Source of the DNA: CBDFHB01 sp965250115
GTDB taxonomy: Bacteria; Acidobacteriota; Vicinamibacteria; Marinacidobacterales; SMYC01
Length of the DNA stretch: 64,000 bases
Direction: 5' to 3'
NCBI GenBank assembly: GCA_965250115.1
Contig: CBDFNJ010000002.1
Location: 930,001 to 994,000, forward strand
Shown: one piece after another, positions 44,211 to 53,402 of the stretch
Layout of the letters: each line of letters starts with the position of its first letter
Numbering within the stretch: the stretch's first letter is position 1
The notes under the pieces: model-generated
What the model was told of the DNA's origin: nothing
Databases searched by the model: none
What the model saw: only the letters and a program-made list of their open reading frames with translations
Program-made: the position numbers and the translations under genes

Positions 44211-44593
44211 GGGTTCACCTCCGTGATCAGCTCGTTGTAGTGACTCACGCCCGGCGCAGCTCGTTCGTAGCGCGCAAGGTGTCCAAGCTCGACATCGTCC
44301 AGGCTACGCTCGGGGTTCCGTTGTAGCGACGCGGTATCGAGGAGATGGCGAAGCGCTTCGAGATCGGTGCACCCGAGCTCGAGGGCGTGGGCGACGGTCT
44401 CACGAAGCTTGTCGTATCCGTGCTTGCGCCCTAGCTGGATGAGCTCCACCATCTGGCGCGTGCCATCGAGCTTGCCGTGGCGACGGTTCAGCTTCGCCCA
44501 CAGCTCGTCATAGCTTGCGGGCCATCGTCCTTTCGCGCGCCACTGCGCGAGCGGCGTCGAGCCCGCAAGGGCACCGGGCTTACGCCCGCTCAA
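44207..44593 (-). pseudogene. IstA transposase, C-terminal fragment
   Basis: About 128 residues from SGRKPGALAGSTPLAQWRAK to the stop (SHYNELITEVNP). This is the region after the DDE domain of IS21 transposases. The open frame continues upstream to 44638, but there the wording no longer fits the family. The break lies near 44593. Confidence 0.82.
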
Positions 44594-44764
44594 GGCTATC
44601 GATCCGATGCAGGTGGGCCAAGTTAGAGTAGCGAACACACACGCGAATCAGTACCTTCGCTGTGGTCTGGGGCTGGAATTCGTGAAAGTGGCCGCCGAGG
44701 CGCTCGAGAAGATCGAGCAGTTTATCGACCGTTTCGTCGAGCTTGGCGGACAAGCTCTAGTAGT

Positions 44765-44792
44765 GGGCGTCGCCGCACGGTTGGCGACGCCC
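44765..44792. terminator. intergenic hairpin
   Basis: Perfect 10-base arms GGGCGTCGCC and GGCGACGCCC with an 8-base loop, just beyond the stop of the outer-membrane protein gene (minus strand). A C-run rather than a T-run follows, so rho-independent function is uncertain. Confidence 0.5.
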
Positions 44793-44821
44793 CCCGAAGC
44801 GTCGGAACTATCGGAAGCGGA

Positions 44822-45483
44822 TCAGAAGCGAAGTGTGAGGCCAGCCGTGAGCTCGAATTGGTGCGCGAAGTCCGCTTCGCCCACGACGTAGCAGGCCCAG
44901 GGCCAGTAGGGGCTGCACCAGATCCCGGCCGCGTCGCTCTTGATGTAGGTCGGTGTCCAGCGACCCATGAGCTTCAGCTCGACCGTTTCGCCCGCGTAGA
45001 GCTTGACACCGCCGCCCCACGTGCTCGACAAGCGAGTCTCGCCGTCGATGGAGCTGCCCATGATGTCGCCGGGGCTGTAGTGCGTCGCGCCCACGCCTCC
45101 GAACATAAAGGGCCGGGGTCCGCCATAGTCCTCGCCAAAGTTGTAGACGACGAGGCCATGGTAGTTGTTGACCTTCATGTCGGCGAACTCGGTCTTCGTC
45201 GTGCTACTGGCTTCGATGGCGCTCTCGTGCGTGGTGTAGAGGAACTCGAACGATACGCTTTCAGTGGCGAAGACACCGAAGGTGAAGCCGTAGGACGTTC
45301 CATTCGTTGCATTGATCTTGTCGTAGCGTTCCCCCTCGAACTGGACGGGATCGATCGTGAATCCTTCACTCAACGTATATCCGCCGAAGCCACTGATCTC
45401 GATCTTCTTTGTTTTGAGCCTGCGCGGACCCGGCGACGAGCAAAGTCGCCGCGACCGCAGTCAAATATCCATTTGCGTGACAC
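44822..45483 (-). pseudogene. outer-membrane beta-barrel protein, frameshifted in the N-terminus
   Basis: The body reads from KKIEISGFGGYTLSEGFTI to the terminal ELTAGLTLRF ending in Phe, the mark of outer-membrane barrels. It has alternating strands (YGFTFGVFATESVSFEFLY, RPFMFGGVGATHYS), in the style of OmpW/OprF-like or DUF-type porins. The N-terminus needs a signal peptide. Reading GTG at 45483 (ribosome site AGGAGG, nine bases away) gives SRKWI, then after dropping one T in 45463-45465 LTAVAATLLVAGSAQAQ, then after dropping one A in 45412-45415 joins the body. Two homopolymer indels in 50 bases are either assembly errors or decay. Confidence 0.65.
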
Positions 45484-45982
45484 GAGTTTCAACCTCCTGG
45501 CGCGTCCTGCGCGATTGCCGCCGGCGCGCCGTCCTTCGTTCAAGTACCAACTACACGCGAATCCTTATTCTATGGCGCGCGTCGCTCGGTCGCAAAAAAA
45601 TGCACTCGAGGTTCGACGGATTGCCGGCGGCTCCACAGTGCTAGAATGACCGTTCCAAGAAGGAGCTTGACAGAATGAAAAAATTGATTTGGATAATTTC
45701 CGCCATATCGTCGGCCGCGCCTTTCGCGGCGTCGGCGCAGCAACAAGGGTTCATCGAGCTTCTTCGCTCCGATGTCCGGGCCGACAAGGTCGCGATCTTG
45801 ACCGAATCGATGGAGCTCACGGAGAGCCAGGCCGAGTCCTTTTGGCCGATCCATCGCGAGTACGAGCTCGAGCTGTCCAAGCTCGGCGACCGCCGCCTTG
45901 CGATGCTACGTAGCTATGCGGAACCCTACGAGAGCTTGAGCAACGAAACCGCTGAACCGCCCCGGGTTTTCCGGAGACTGTT

Positions 45983-46900
45983 TTAGTTGAGTCTCGCCAT
46001 CTCTAGCGAGCCTTCCTGCGACCGATAGTAGTTCATCTCGTACTCGACCGGGGGGACATTTCCGATCGGCTCCAAGAGTCGTTGCGTGTTGTACCAATGG
46101 ACCCACTCGAGGGTGGCGAACTCGACATCCTCGAGACCACGCCAGGGCCCGCGTCGACGGATCACCTCGGTCTTGTAGAGGCCGATGATGGATTCAGCCA
46201 AAGCGTTATCGTAAGAGTCGCCTCGGCTGCCGACGGACGGCTCAATACCCGCCTCGGCGAGCCGCTCGGTGTAACGGATCGAGACGTACTGCACGCCGCG
46301 ATCGCTGTGATGCACCAATGGATCTTCTGGGTTTAGTCGGCGCTCGTGCAGCGCCTGCTCCAACGCATCGAGAGCGATGCCGGCAGTCAACGATGTCGTC
46401 GCTCGCCAACCGACGATGAGTCGAGCGAAGACGTCGATGACGAAGGCGACATACACGAAGCCGCGCCACGTGGCAATGTAGGTCAGGTCCGAGACCCAGA
46501 GCTCGTTCGGGCGTGTGGCGTTGAAGTCGCGCTCCACGAGGTCCATCGGGCGAGCGCCGCTCGAATCCGGCTTCGTCGTCTTGAATCGACGTCCACGGAC
46601 CGCGCCCTGGAGACCCATTTCACGCATCAGACGGGCCACCGTGCATCGAGCCACGTCGCGGCCCTCACGGCACAGCTGGCGCCAGACCTTGCGCACGCCA
46701 TACACGTCAAAGTTCTCTTGCCGTACACGACGAATCTCGCCGCGGAGTTGGACGTCGCGCTTCGCTCTCGCTGGCTGGCGGCTTGGGTCCTTCTCTCTCG
46801 CTTTCTGCTCGTAATAGGTCGACGGGGCGATCGGAAGCATCCGGCAGATCGGCTCGACCCCGTAATTTTCACGGTTCGCGTCCACGAACAACACATTCAC
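45983..46900 (-). CDS. IS3-family transposase OrfB (integrase core)
   Basis: 305 residues. HTH_21-like N-terminus (GVEPICRMLPIAPSTYYEQK), then the rve core: first Asp in ELWVSDLTYIATW, second Asp in VHHSDRGVQYVSI, Glu in DNALAESIIGLYK, giving a DDE triad of IS3 type. A GTG start at 46900 overlaps the OrfA stop (GTGA). In IS3 elements OrfAB is normally made by -1 frameshifting; a run GTTTTTC in the end of orfA is a possible slip site. Confidence 0.92.
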   Translation of the reverse strand: MNVLFVDANRENYGVEPICRMLPIAPSTYYEQKAREKDPSRQPARAKRDVQLRGEIRRVRQENFDVYGVRKVWRQLCREGRDVARCTVARLMREMGLQGAVRGRRFKTTKPDSSGARPMDLVERDFNATRPNELWVSDLTYIATWRGFVYVAFVIDVFARLIVGWRATTSLTAGIALDALEQALHERRLNPEDPLVHHSDRGVQYVSIRYTERLAEAGIEPSVGSRGDSYDNALAESIIGLYKTEVIRRRGPWRGLEDVEFATLEWVHWYNTQRLLEPIGNVPPVEYEMNYYRSQEGSLEMARLN

Positions 46901-47217
46901 CTCGGTCGGCGGTCGAGCTCCGCCTGGGCGAAAAACGCCGACGCCTTGCGAAGGATCTCGTTCGCCCGCTTTAGCTCACGGTTCTCTCGCTCAAGCTCCT
47001 TCAGCCGCTGACGCTCGTCCGTCGTCAGTCCCGCTCGTTTCCCAGCATCACGCTCTGCTCGCCGCACCCACGTGCGTAGCGTTTCCCGCGTACAGTCAAT
47101 CTTCGACGCAATCGATGAGATCGCTGACCACTGAGATTCGTGCTGAGCCTGCTGGTCGAAAACCATCCGCACTGCGCGCTCTTTCATCTCCGGTGAATAC
47201 CTGCTTCGTCTTGTCAT
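46897..47217 (-). CDS. IS3-family transposase OrfA (HTH)
   Basis: 106 residues. Helix-turn-helix (YSPEMKERAVRMVFDQQ, ISSIASKIDCTRETLRTWVR) followed by a leucine zipper (LKELERENRELKRANEILRK). It binds the element ends and is fused to OrfB by frameshift. Start at ATG 47217. Confidence 0.9.
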   Translation of the reverse strand: MTRRSRYSPEMKERAVRMVFDQQAQHESQWSAISSIASKIDCTRETLRTWVRRAERDAGKRAGLTTDERQRLKELERENRELKRANEILRKASAFFAQAELDRRPR

Positions 47218-47575
47218 GACTCCATCCTCTCAAGAGTTGGAGTCTCCGGGAAACCCGGGGCAGTTCACCGCCGGGGAGATCGCAGAAGATTGGTTCAAGC
47301 TTCAGGAAGACCACACGAAGCTGAAAAAGAAATACGGGTTAACGCGGATTCGTGTGGGTAAGTTCTGACGGAAAAACAGTGTAACTCATTGTGTGGAAAA
47401 GGTATCGAGTACTTCATCAGGTGCTGAAAAGTGGTCCATTTTTAGGATAGGCTAACCGAGTGAAAAATTCCCAGTCGATCCGCTCGCTGTTTGCGCTGCC
47501 AGGTTTCGTGGTTGGTGCCGGATTGAAGGGTCTATTCGGTGACCGATACGCCCGCGTCATCCAGCTCAAGAGGCG

Positions 47576-47582
47576 AAAAAAA
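47576..47582 (+). other. A7 slippery site joining the two transposase frames
   Basis: Seven A in phase CGA-AAA-AAA-CAG: the zero frame reads the N-terminal part and the -1 frame the main transposase. A AAA AAA is a classical slippery heptamer and also prone to transcriptional slippage. The same run of seven occurs in copies A, B, D and E; copy F has six. Confidence 0.6.
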
Positions 47583-47587
47583 CAGCT

Positions 47588-48715
47588 GTGTGCTCTTACT
47601 GTGGGCAACGGTGCCGGGGGCGCTATGACAAGCAAGTGTGCCGGGTCCGCGACCTGTCGTTGGCAGGCTGGCGGATCTATCTGGAATACGAGCGTTGGCG
47701 CGTCAACTGTTCTGGGTGCGGCGGTGTGCATGTAGAACACCTAGACTGGCTGGCGAACAACTCGCGCTACACCCAGCGTTTTGCGACGCATGTGGGCAAG
47801 CTGTGCAGGGATATGCCGAACAAGGCGGTGGCCGAGATGGAACGTCTGCACCACGGTACGGTGAAGGCTCTGGATACGCTCTACACGCAAGAGCAGGTCG
47901 ACCGGGCGGGGCTACCGGCGCCTCGGGCCATCGGTGTCGATGAGATCTCCATCCGCAAGGGACATAACTATCGCGTCATTGTCAGCGACCTGGAGCGGGC
48001 GCGTCCCATCTGGGTGGGCGGTGAGGGTCGCAAAGAAACCGACATCGATTTGTTCTTCAAGGCGCTGGGCGGAAAGAAAAGCGCCCGTATCAAGCTGGCC
48101 GCCATGGATATGTGGAAGCCCTTCCGGAACTCGGTGATTCACAACGCGCCTAATGCGCGGATCATCTTCGACAAGTTTCATATCATGCGTCATCTGTCAA
48201 AGGCCCTCGATGAGGTCCGGCGCGGTGAGTACAAACGCCTCAGCGGCAAGGACCGGTCGTACATCAAGGGGCAGCGTTACACTTTGCTTTCCCGGCGGGA
48301 GAACCTGAGCCTAGACGGTCGCCGCGCACTCAAAAAGTTGCTCCAGGCCAACCGGCGCCTGAACACCGCCTTTATTTTGAAGGAGGCCTTCGGGCAACTC
48401 TGGGATTACCGCACCGAACGCGGCGCTCGCGCCTTTTTCACTCGTTGGAAAGACAGCCTCAAATGGCAACGCCTGCATCCGTACCAGAAGTTCGCCGGTA
48501 TGATTGAGTCCCATTGGGATGGTATCGCCTCCTACTGTCATCCGGAGAACAAAGTCAGTCTCGGCCTAGTTGAAGGGGTCAACAACAAAATCCGTGTTCT
48601 GCAACGACGCGCCTACGGCTATCGCGACGAGGAATATCTCAAGCTGAAGATCGTGGCGGCTTTCCTTCCGCCATTACCCAGAAATGCAGTTTTCAACCCA
48701 CACGAATCCGCGTAG
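47588..48715 (+). CDS. ISL3-family transposase, main frame (copy D)
   Basis: 375 residues as read alone from GTG 47588. Zinc-finger N-terminus CSYCGQRCRGRYDKQVC with a second pair CSGCGG. DDE domain: Asp in AIGVDEISIRKGHNY, Asp in LAAMDMWKPF, Glu in LVEGVNNKIRVLQRRAYGYR. ISL3 transposases normally have about 40 more residues in front. These are found in another frame from GTG 47460 (NSQSIRSLFALPGFVV to VIQLKRRKK). A -1 slip at the A7 run 47576-47582 joins them (RKK-TAVCSYCG) into 418 residues, the normal family length. It catalyses cut-and-paste movement of this element and likely of the short derivatives. Confidence 0.9.
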   Translation: MCSYCGQRCRGRYDKQVCRVRDLSLAGWRIYLEYERWRVNCSGCGGVHVEHLDWLANNSRYTQRFATHVGKLCRDMPNKAVAEMERLHHGTVKALDTLYTQEQVDRAGLPAPRAIGVDEISIRKGHNYRVIVSDLERARPIWVGGEGRKETDIDLFFKALGGKKSARIKLAAMDMWKPFRNSVIHNAPNARIIFDKFHIMRHLSKALDEVRRGEYKRLSGKDRSYIKGQRYTLLSRRENLSLDGRRALKKLLQANRRLNTAFILKEAFGQLWDYRTERGARAFFTRWKDSLKWQRLHPYQKFAGMIESHWDGIASYCHPENKVSLGLVEGVNNKIRVLQRRAYGYRDEEYLKLKIVAAFLPPLPRNAVFNPHESA

Positions 48716-48866
48716 ACCCAGAAATACTTCCAGAGGGTCGAAAAAGCCCTATCCGCGACGGTCGCCGCCCGGTTCATCCAGGTCGAGCACCAGATTCAAC
48801 TTCTCGTCGAGCTCGGTCTGGCCTCCGAGGTCCCGCTCGTCAAGCCGGTCGCGAGGTAAAGAGAAA

Positions 48867-48894
48867 GGGTGAACCCGCGAGTGCGGGTTCACCC
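48867..48894. terminator. bidirectional terminator hairpin
   Basis: Perfect 12-base arms GGGTGAACCCGC and GCGGGTTCACCC with a 4-base loop. It lies between the end of the Spy-like gene (plus strand, 48859) and the end of the small secreted protein gene (minus strand, 48919), and can serve both. Confidence 0.75.
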
Positions 48895-48918
48895 TCCGGT
48901 TTGTGCCCGGCTTCTTGT

Positions 48919-50021
48919 CAGTGCCAGGTGATCTCGCCCTTCATTTCCTCTGTCGCTTGCGCGCGCTCCCCGGCGTTGTACTTGGCGGCAAGCGGCTCGG
49001 CGTCGCGGAAATTGATTCGACCGACGCGGCCGGTTCCCTCGTGCCTCAAGTAAATAGGGTCTACGCGGATTCGTGTGGGTAAGTCCTGACGGAAAAACAG
49101 TGTAACTCATTGTGTGGAAAAGGTATCGAGTACTTCATCAGGTGCTGAAAAGTGGTCCATTTTTAGGATAGGCTAACCGAGTGAAAAATTCCCAGTCGAT
49201 CCGCTCGCTGTTTGCGCTGCCAGGTTTCGTGGTGTGCCGGATTGAAGGGTCTATTCGGTGACCGATACGCCCGCGTCATCCAGCTCAAGAGGCGAAAAAA
49301 ACAGCTGTGTGCTCTTACTGTGGGCAACGGCGCCGGGGGCGCTATGACAAGCAAGTGTGCCGGGTCCGCGACCTGTCGTTGGCAGGCTGGCGGATCTATC
49401 TGGAATACGAGCGTTGGCGCGTCAACTGTCCTGGGTGCGGCGGTTTGCATGTAGAACGCCTGGACTGGCTGGCGAACAACTCGCGCTACACCTAGCGTTT
49501 TGCGACGCATGTGGGCAAGCTGTGCCGGACAAGGCGGTGGCCGAGATGGAACGTCTGCGCCTCCTAGTTGAAGGGGTCAACAACAAAATCCGTGTGCTGC
49601 AACGACGCGCCTACGGCTATCGCGACGAGGAATATCTCAAGCTGAAGATCGTGGCGGCATTCCTTCCGCCATTACCCAGAAATGCCGTCTTCAACCCACA
49701 CGAATCCGCGTAGACCCAGTAAATATTGACCGCGGGAAACTTGTGCGGAAGTGCGGCCGCCTCCAGCGCTGCAATCGGCGCGAAATCCTCGAACTCGCGG
49801 ATCCCCATCGTGAGTCGAATTTCGGCATCCATGCCGTCGCCGTCGCTGGAGTCGTTCAAATTGACCGTGCACTTCTGACCCGCCTGGACCATCGCGTCCA
49901 TCTTCTTTTGAAGGGCCGTGTGGTAGGTGCGCATTCGAGCCTTCTGAGCGAAGGCGGTTCCACTCAGCCCGAGGGCGAACAGAACCGTGAACAACGAAAT
50001 CCATTGGATTCGACGTTTCAT
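48919..50021 (-). pseudogene. small secreted protein interrupted by short ISL3 copy G
   Basis: Starts at ATG 50021: signal peptide MKRRIQWISLFTVLFALGLS, then AQKARMRTYHTALQKKMDAM and CTVNLNDSSDGDG. The frame runs into copy G at 49717. Removing 49057-49717 with one AGTAAATA restores AVNIY-LRHEGTGRVGRINFRD and ends KGEITWH at 48919, about 147 residues in all. No family recognised. It is probably periplasmic, and the upstream promoter is intact. Confidence 0.82.
49057..49717 (+). mobile_element. short non-autonomous ISL3-family element, copy G
   Basis: 661 bases, nearly identical to copy A, with perfect terminal repeats and the 8-base duplication AGTAAATA (49049-49056 and 49718-49725). The same central deletion and the same TAG in place of CAG are present. 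Inserted in the secreted protein gene. Confidence 0.92.
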
Positions 50022-50284
50022 CTTGTCTCTCTCCTCTCTGGAAAATCAGCTTGGGTTGAACGTTGACGTGTTACGTGCCGCATCCGTCGCCTATCGGAGC
50101 GAGACTTGGGCGTTTCGACTCTTGATGTGGAACGTAGAGATTAAAGAAAGTATAGCAAAAGACGCTTCGGTTTCGCGGCCTTTCCCAGGGTCGCTCTTGC
50201 GGAGGAGATCCAGACACGAACCATCCCCAACCGAAGCGCAGGGAAGGATTTGTCGGCGCGCGCCCGCTCGAGCCGAGCGAAGAG

Positions 50285-51550
50285 CTAGTCCGGGCTTGCC
50301 TTTTTGAGCTGCTCCACCCGTAGGATTCCGATATGGCGGAGCAGGTGGCCGTGGTCGGCGCCGATGCCTTTGAAGAGATACAGTTCGGTCTCCTCGAACA
50401 GCTCCGTGAGCCCCTCGTCATCGAGTGCGAGCGCCTGCTGGAGGCTGGCTCTTCGATCGCGATCGCGAGCGGCGCCGAGGAGCTGTCTCGGCCGTAGTAT
50501 GCCGGCGCGACGCACAGCTTCGACGCGCGACGAGGGGAGTGTCGTGAGATCCTCTAGCTCGAGCTGGACGGAGCCAACGTTCACCATTTGAGAAAAAAAC
50601 GTGACCGTTCCCCAGAACATGATGTGCAGAGGGAGCGTTGCGGCGAATCGTGAAAAACTCCATGGAATCCGGTTCTCGAGAGGTTGAGACCGATCCTTCG
50701 AAGTTTCCCACGTCTCGTTGCCGTGGAACAGGAAGGATAGGGCGGCATAGGCAGCGAAGGCGTCCGCGGCGAGCGCGGGGAAGCCCAGGAAGCCGAGCAC
50801 GGGCATCTCGAAGAGCTTGAGCTCCTCGAGCCCGCGGACGGTGTAGATCCACTTCTGGGGTGCGTAAAAATTGAAGCTTTCCCACACGATGCCGCAAAGA
50901 AGCCCCGAAACGAGCAGGCGCAGGAGCAGTCCCCAGTTTCCTTGCGAGAGCTCCCACAGAACGGAGCGGGCGCCCCTTCGGTAGTTCCATGGGTCGATGA
51001 GAAAGGTGACGCTTCCCCATACGAGTGGAGCCAAGTAGTGGGAAAACAGGAGCGAGAGCACGATCAAGACGAGACCTCCGCCCTGAACCGCATAGCTGAC
51101 CCATCCGGGTAGCTCCCTCGGCTCCGCTCGAATGGAGCGGGCGAAGCTGAAGGCCGTGAGCACCTCATAGGTCTCGAAGAGACCGAAGAAGACAGTCGAG
51201 AAGCAGGCAATGGCGAAGAGGCCGCCCGCGAGAAGATCGGAGGCCTGTTCCGCGGCGAAGACACCAACGTAGTACCAGTTCTGGTATCGGAGGTTGAGGA
51301 GCTCGAAGAAGAACCAGAACGTAATGGACCACAGGAAAATCGGAAAGAAGTGCCGCCGACCCGTAGTCAGGAGTGAGCCTCCCTGGCGGAGCGCAACGAC
51401 GCCGTCGAGAACGAGGATATAGCTCCACCAGGCGTAGGCATAGAACGGCTGAGCGATGGGGCCCACGTCTTTCCACAACCCCCAAATCGCGATCAGCAGC
51501 CCAGCGGCTCCGAGCGCGACCGAGACCTTGCCACGAGTCGGGATGTCCAT
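50285..51550 (-). CDS. polytopic membrane protein with C-terminal helix-hairpin-helix (DUF4332-like) tail
   Basis: 421 residues with about nine membrane segments (VSVALGAAGLLIAIWGLW, FFPIFLWSITFWFFFELLNL, LVLIVLSLLFSHYLAPLVW and others). The soluble C-terminus (from about 335) contains two HhH-like repeats: DLTTLPSSRVEAVRRAGILR and LFKGIGADHGHLLRHIGILR. This resembles the DUF4332 module of unknown role, often attached to diverse proteins. No transporter or enzyme signature stands out. It is alone in its direction. The start at 51550 has no strong ribosome site. Confidence 0.7.
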   Translation of the reverse strand: MDIPTRGKVSVALGAAGLLIAIWGLWKDVGPIAQPFYAYAWWSYILVLDGVVALRQGGSLLTTGRRHFFPIFLWSITFWFFFELLNLRYQNWYYVGVFAAEQASDLLAGGLFAIACFSTVFFGLFETYEVLTAFSFARSIRAEPRELPGWVSYAVQGGGLVLIVLSLLFSHYLAPLVWGSVTFLIDPWNYRRGARSVLWELSQGNWGLLLRLLVSGLLCGIVWESFNFYAPQKWIYTVRGLEELKLFEMPVLGFLGFPALAADAFAAYAALSFLFHGNETWETSKDRSQPLENRIPWSFSRFAATLPLHIMFWGTVTFFSQMVNVGSVQLELEDLTTLPSSRVEAVRRAGILRPRQLLGAARDRDRRASLQQALALDDEGLTELFEETELYLFKGIGADHGHLLRHIGILRVEQLKKASPD

Positions 51551-52262
51551 CCCTATATACTAAGATGCCAACCCATTGGTTGGAGGTGCGAAGGCCTCAA
51601 GGTATATTGGACGCCACAGCACGGTGCCGAAGAAGCCACCAGCACTCTGCGCGACTGGAGCCTGTACAATGTGCTGCCGCGGCATAGTGGAAGAGGCGAC
51701 CGAGCACTAATTTAAAGGAGGTCCCCGATGGAATTGAAAGCGCTCGTGACGCTGCTCGGCGCAGGATGGTTGCTCGGAGGCATCGCGCAGGCAGAGGAGA
51801 TCTACAAGGCGAAGATCACTACTGGCGGTGCCCTTCGGGCCGTTGCTTCCGAGCTCACGCTGACGGTCGAGAACTATACGACCGAGGAAGAGGCGACGAA
51901 GCTCCAGCAGATCCTTGAAGAGGAGGGCGCCGATGCGGCGATCGCGGCCTTGAGGGAGTTCGATCGGGGTATGGCCCGGATCGAGGGCACCGTTCCTCGG
52001 CGCATTGTCCACGTTCGAGTTCACGAGGGGGAGAACGGGCGCCAGGTCATCATCATTACTGATCAACCGCTCTACGGTCCTGGCCAGGTGCCCGACCCCG
52101 ACCTGCCCAGGAGAGACGCCGTCGGCTTCATCCAACTACAAATGAACAACCAGGGCCAGGGACGCGGCCGTATGGCGGAAGCGACCGGGATGCGCGTCAC
52201 GGACTCCGGCGTGTTCCAGGTCCGGAACGTGTCAACGACTTTGAGACACCCGCAGGCTGCAT

Positions 52263-53402
52263 TTAGTGAGCCTCGATCAGTGAAGGACGAGGCGTGAGCG
52301 CGGTGCGGTCGCGATTGGGTTCCGACGCGATCGCGTCCGGATAGCTTGAATCCGGGGGTAGCTCAGGTACGGGGCGCCCCGAGAAAGTGGCTCCTAGGGC
52401 CTCCTGTGGCGTCGTTTTCTCGGGCGGCGGGTTGATCCAGACCTGACGAGGCAAAACCGGAGGTTGAGGTGTTCCGTGCACGAAGCGCTCGGGGTGAGCC
52501 CGATGAGCTTCGAGAAGGACCTGGCGCCGGGCGGCGTTGAGCTCGTCGGCGCGACCGTAGTGAACGGCGGCCGGCGTCATGAGCCCCAGTCCCGAGTGCC
52601 GGTGCGCGTTGTTGTAGTAGTCGAAGAAACCGCCGCAGAACAGGCGGCCGTCTTCCAGACAGCCAAAGCGGCTTGGGAATTCAGGGCAATACTTCATCGT
52701 CTTGAACTGGGACTCGGAGTAGGGATTATCGTTCGAGACGTACGGCCGCGAGTGCGTCTTGGTTATGCCGAGGTCGGCCAGGAGCAAGGCGACGGACTTG
52801 CTTCGCATCGAGCTGCCGCGGTCTGCGTGGATGGTGAGCTGGTCGGCTTCGATGTTCTGCTTGAGGCAGCTCTCGCTGATGAGACGACGGGCGAGCTCGG
52901 CGCTTTCTCGCCGAGCCAACATCCACCCGGTCACGTACCGGGAGAAGATGTCGAGAATCACGTAGAGGTAAAAGTAGGTCCACTTGACCGGGCCGCGCAG
53001 CTTCGTTATGTCCCACGACCAAACCTGGTTCGGCGCTTCCGCCACGAGCTCCGGCTTCTGATAGTTCGGATGCCGCAGCTGGTTCCGGCGCTCACGCACC
53101 TCTCCGTGCTCCGACAGAATCCGGTACATCGTGCGGATCGAACAGTGGTAGATTCCCTCGTCCAGAAGCGTGGCCCACACCTGGGCCGGCGCCTTGTCGA
53201 CGAACCGTTCGCAATGCAATGCACTGAGGACCCTCTCGCGCTCGGTCGTGTCGAGGGCTCGCTGCGGCCGAGTACGGCGCTTCGGCTTGGACGTCACCGG
53301 TCGGCGTCGACGATACAACGTGGAACGAGACACGCCCAGCGCCTCGCAAGCTTCCGCCGTTTGTCCAATCCGACCCGCCAGCTCCTCGGCCGCCACGATC
53401 AA
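52263..53402 (-). CDS. IS3-family transposase OrfB, second type
   Basis: About 379 residues from TTG 53402 (the open frame begins further upstream inside orfA). HTH (ACEALGVSRSTLYRRRRP) and rve core: Asp in VWSWDITKLRGPVKWTYFYL, Asp in LTIHADRGSSMRS, Glu in NPYSESQFKTMKYC, which together give the DDE triad. The C-terminal QVWINPP is typical of this group. Its start overlaps the OrfA stop, allowing coupling or frameshift. Confidence 0.88.
   Translation of the reverse strand: MIVAAEELAGRIGQTAEACEALGVSRSTLYRRRRPVTSKPKRRTRPQRALDTTERERVLSALHCERFVDKAPAQVWATLLDEGIYHCSIRTMYRILSEHGEVRERRNQLRHPNYQKPELVAEAPNQVWSWDITKLRGPVKWTYFYLYVILDIFSRYVTGWMLARRESAELARRLISESCLKQNIEADQLTIHADRGSSMRSKSVALLLADLGITKTHSRPYVSNDNPYSESQFKTMKYCPEFPSRFGCLEDGRLFCGGFFDYYNNAHRHSGLGLMTPAAVHYGRADELNAARRQVLLEAHRAHPERFVHGTPQPPVLPRQVWINPPPEKTTPQEALGATFSGRPVPELPPDSSYPDAIASEPNRDRTALTPRPSLIEAH

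Larger units (their letters stand above)
43437..44593 (-). mobile_element. IS21-family element, remnant
   Basis: Carries an apparently complete istB and the 3' end of istA. The N-terminal and catalytic parts of IstA are missing and the sequence beyond 44593 has no IS21 similarity. The left boundary is uncertain: a TGT-starting sequence near 43217 could be the terminal end but has no partner on the right. No target duplication can be defined. Not mobile on its own. Confidence 0.75.
45953..47267 (-). mobile_element. IS3-family element
   Basis: 1315 bases. Inverted ends TGAACCGCCCCGGGTTTTCC at 45953 and, on the other strand, TGAACTGCCCCGGGTTTCCC at 47267. A 4-base duplication CCGC flanks it (45949-45952 and 47268-47271). 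It encodes orfA and orfB on the minus strand and sits inside the Spy-like gene. Confidence 0.9.
47336..48719 (+). mobile_element. ISL3-family element, long copy D
   Basis: 1384 bases, flanked by an 8-base duplication AGAAATAC (47328-47335 and 48720-48727). The left end is GGGTTAACGCGGATTCGTG and the right end, inverted, GGGTCTACGCGGATTCGTG, so the two repeats differ at two bases. It interrupts the Spy-like gene and encodes the full transposase in two frames. Confidence 0.95.
45675..48859 (+). pseudogene. Spy/LTXXQ-like periplasmic helical protein, interrupted by two insertion elements
   Basis: The gene starts at ATG 45675 (ribosome site AAGAAGGAG; TAGAAT box at 45643) with the signal peptide MKKLIWIISAISSAAPFAAS. 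The mature part is helical (MELTESQAESFWPIHREYEL, LSKLGDRRLAMLRSYAE). It is cut at 45953 by an IS3 element and again at 47336 by ISL3 copy D. Removing both elements with one duplication each gives a continuous frame: SLSNETA-GEIAEDWFKLQED-HTKLKKKY-FQRVEKALS, ending LVKPVAR at 48859. The whole protein would have about 160 residues. The family includes Spy and CpxP-type envelope chaperones; this assignment rests on the helical pattern and signal peptide. Confidence 0.85.
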
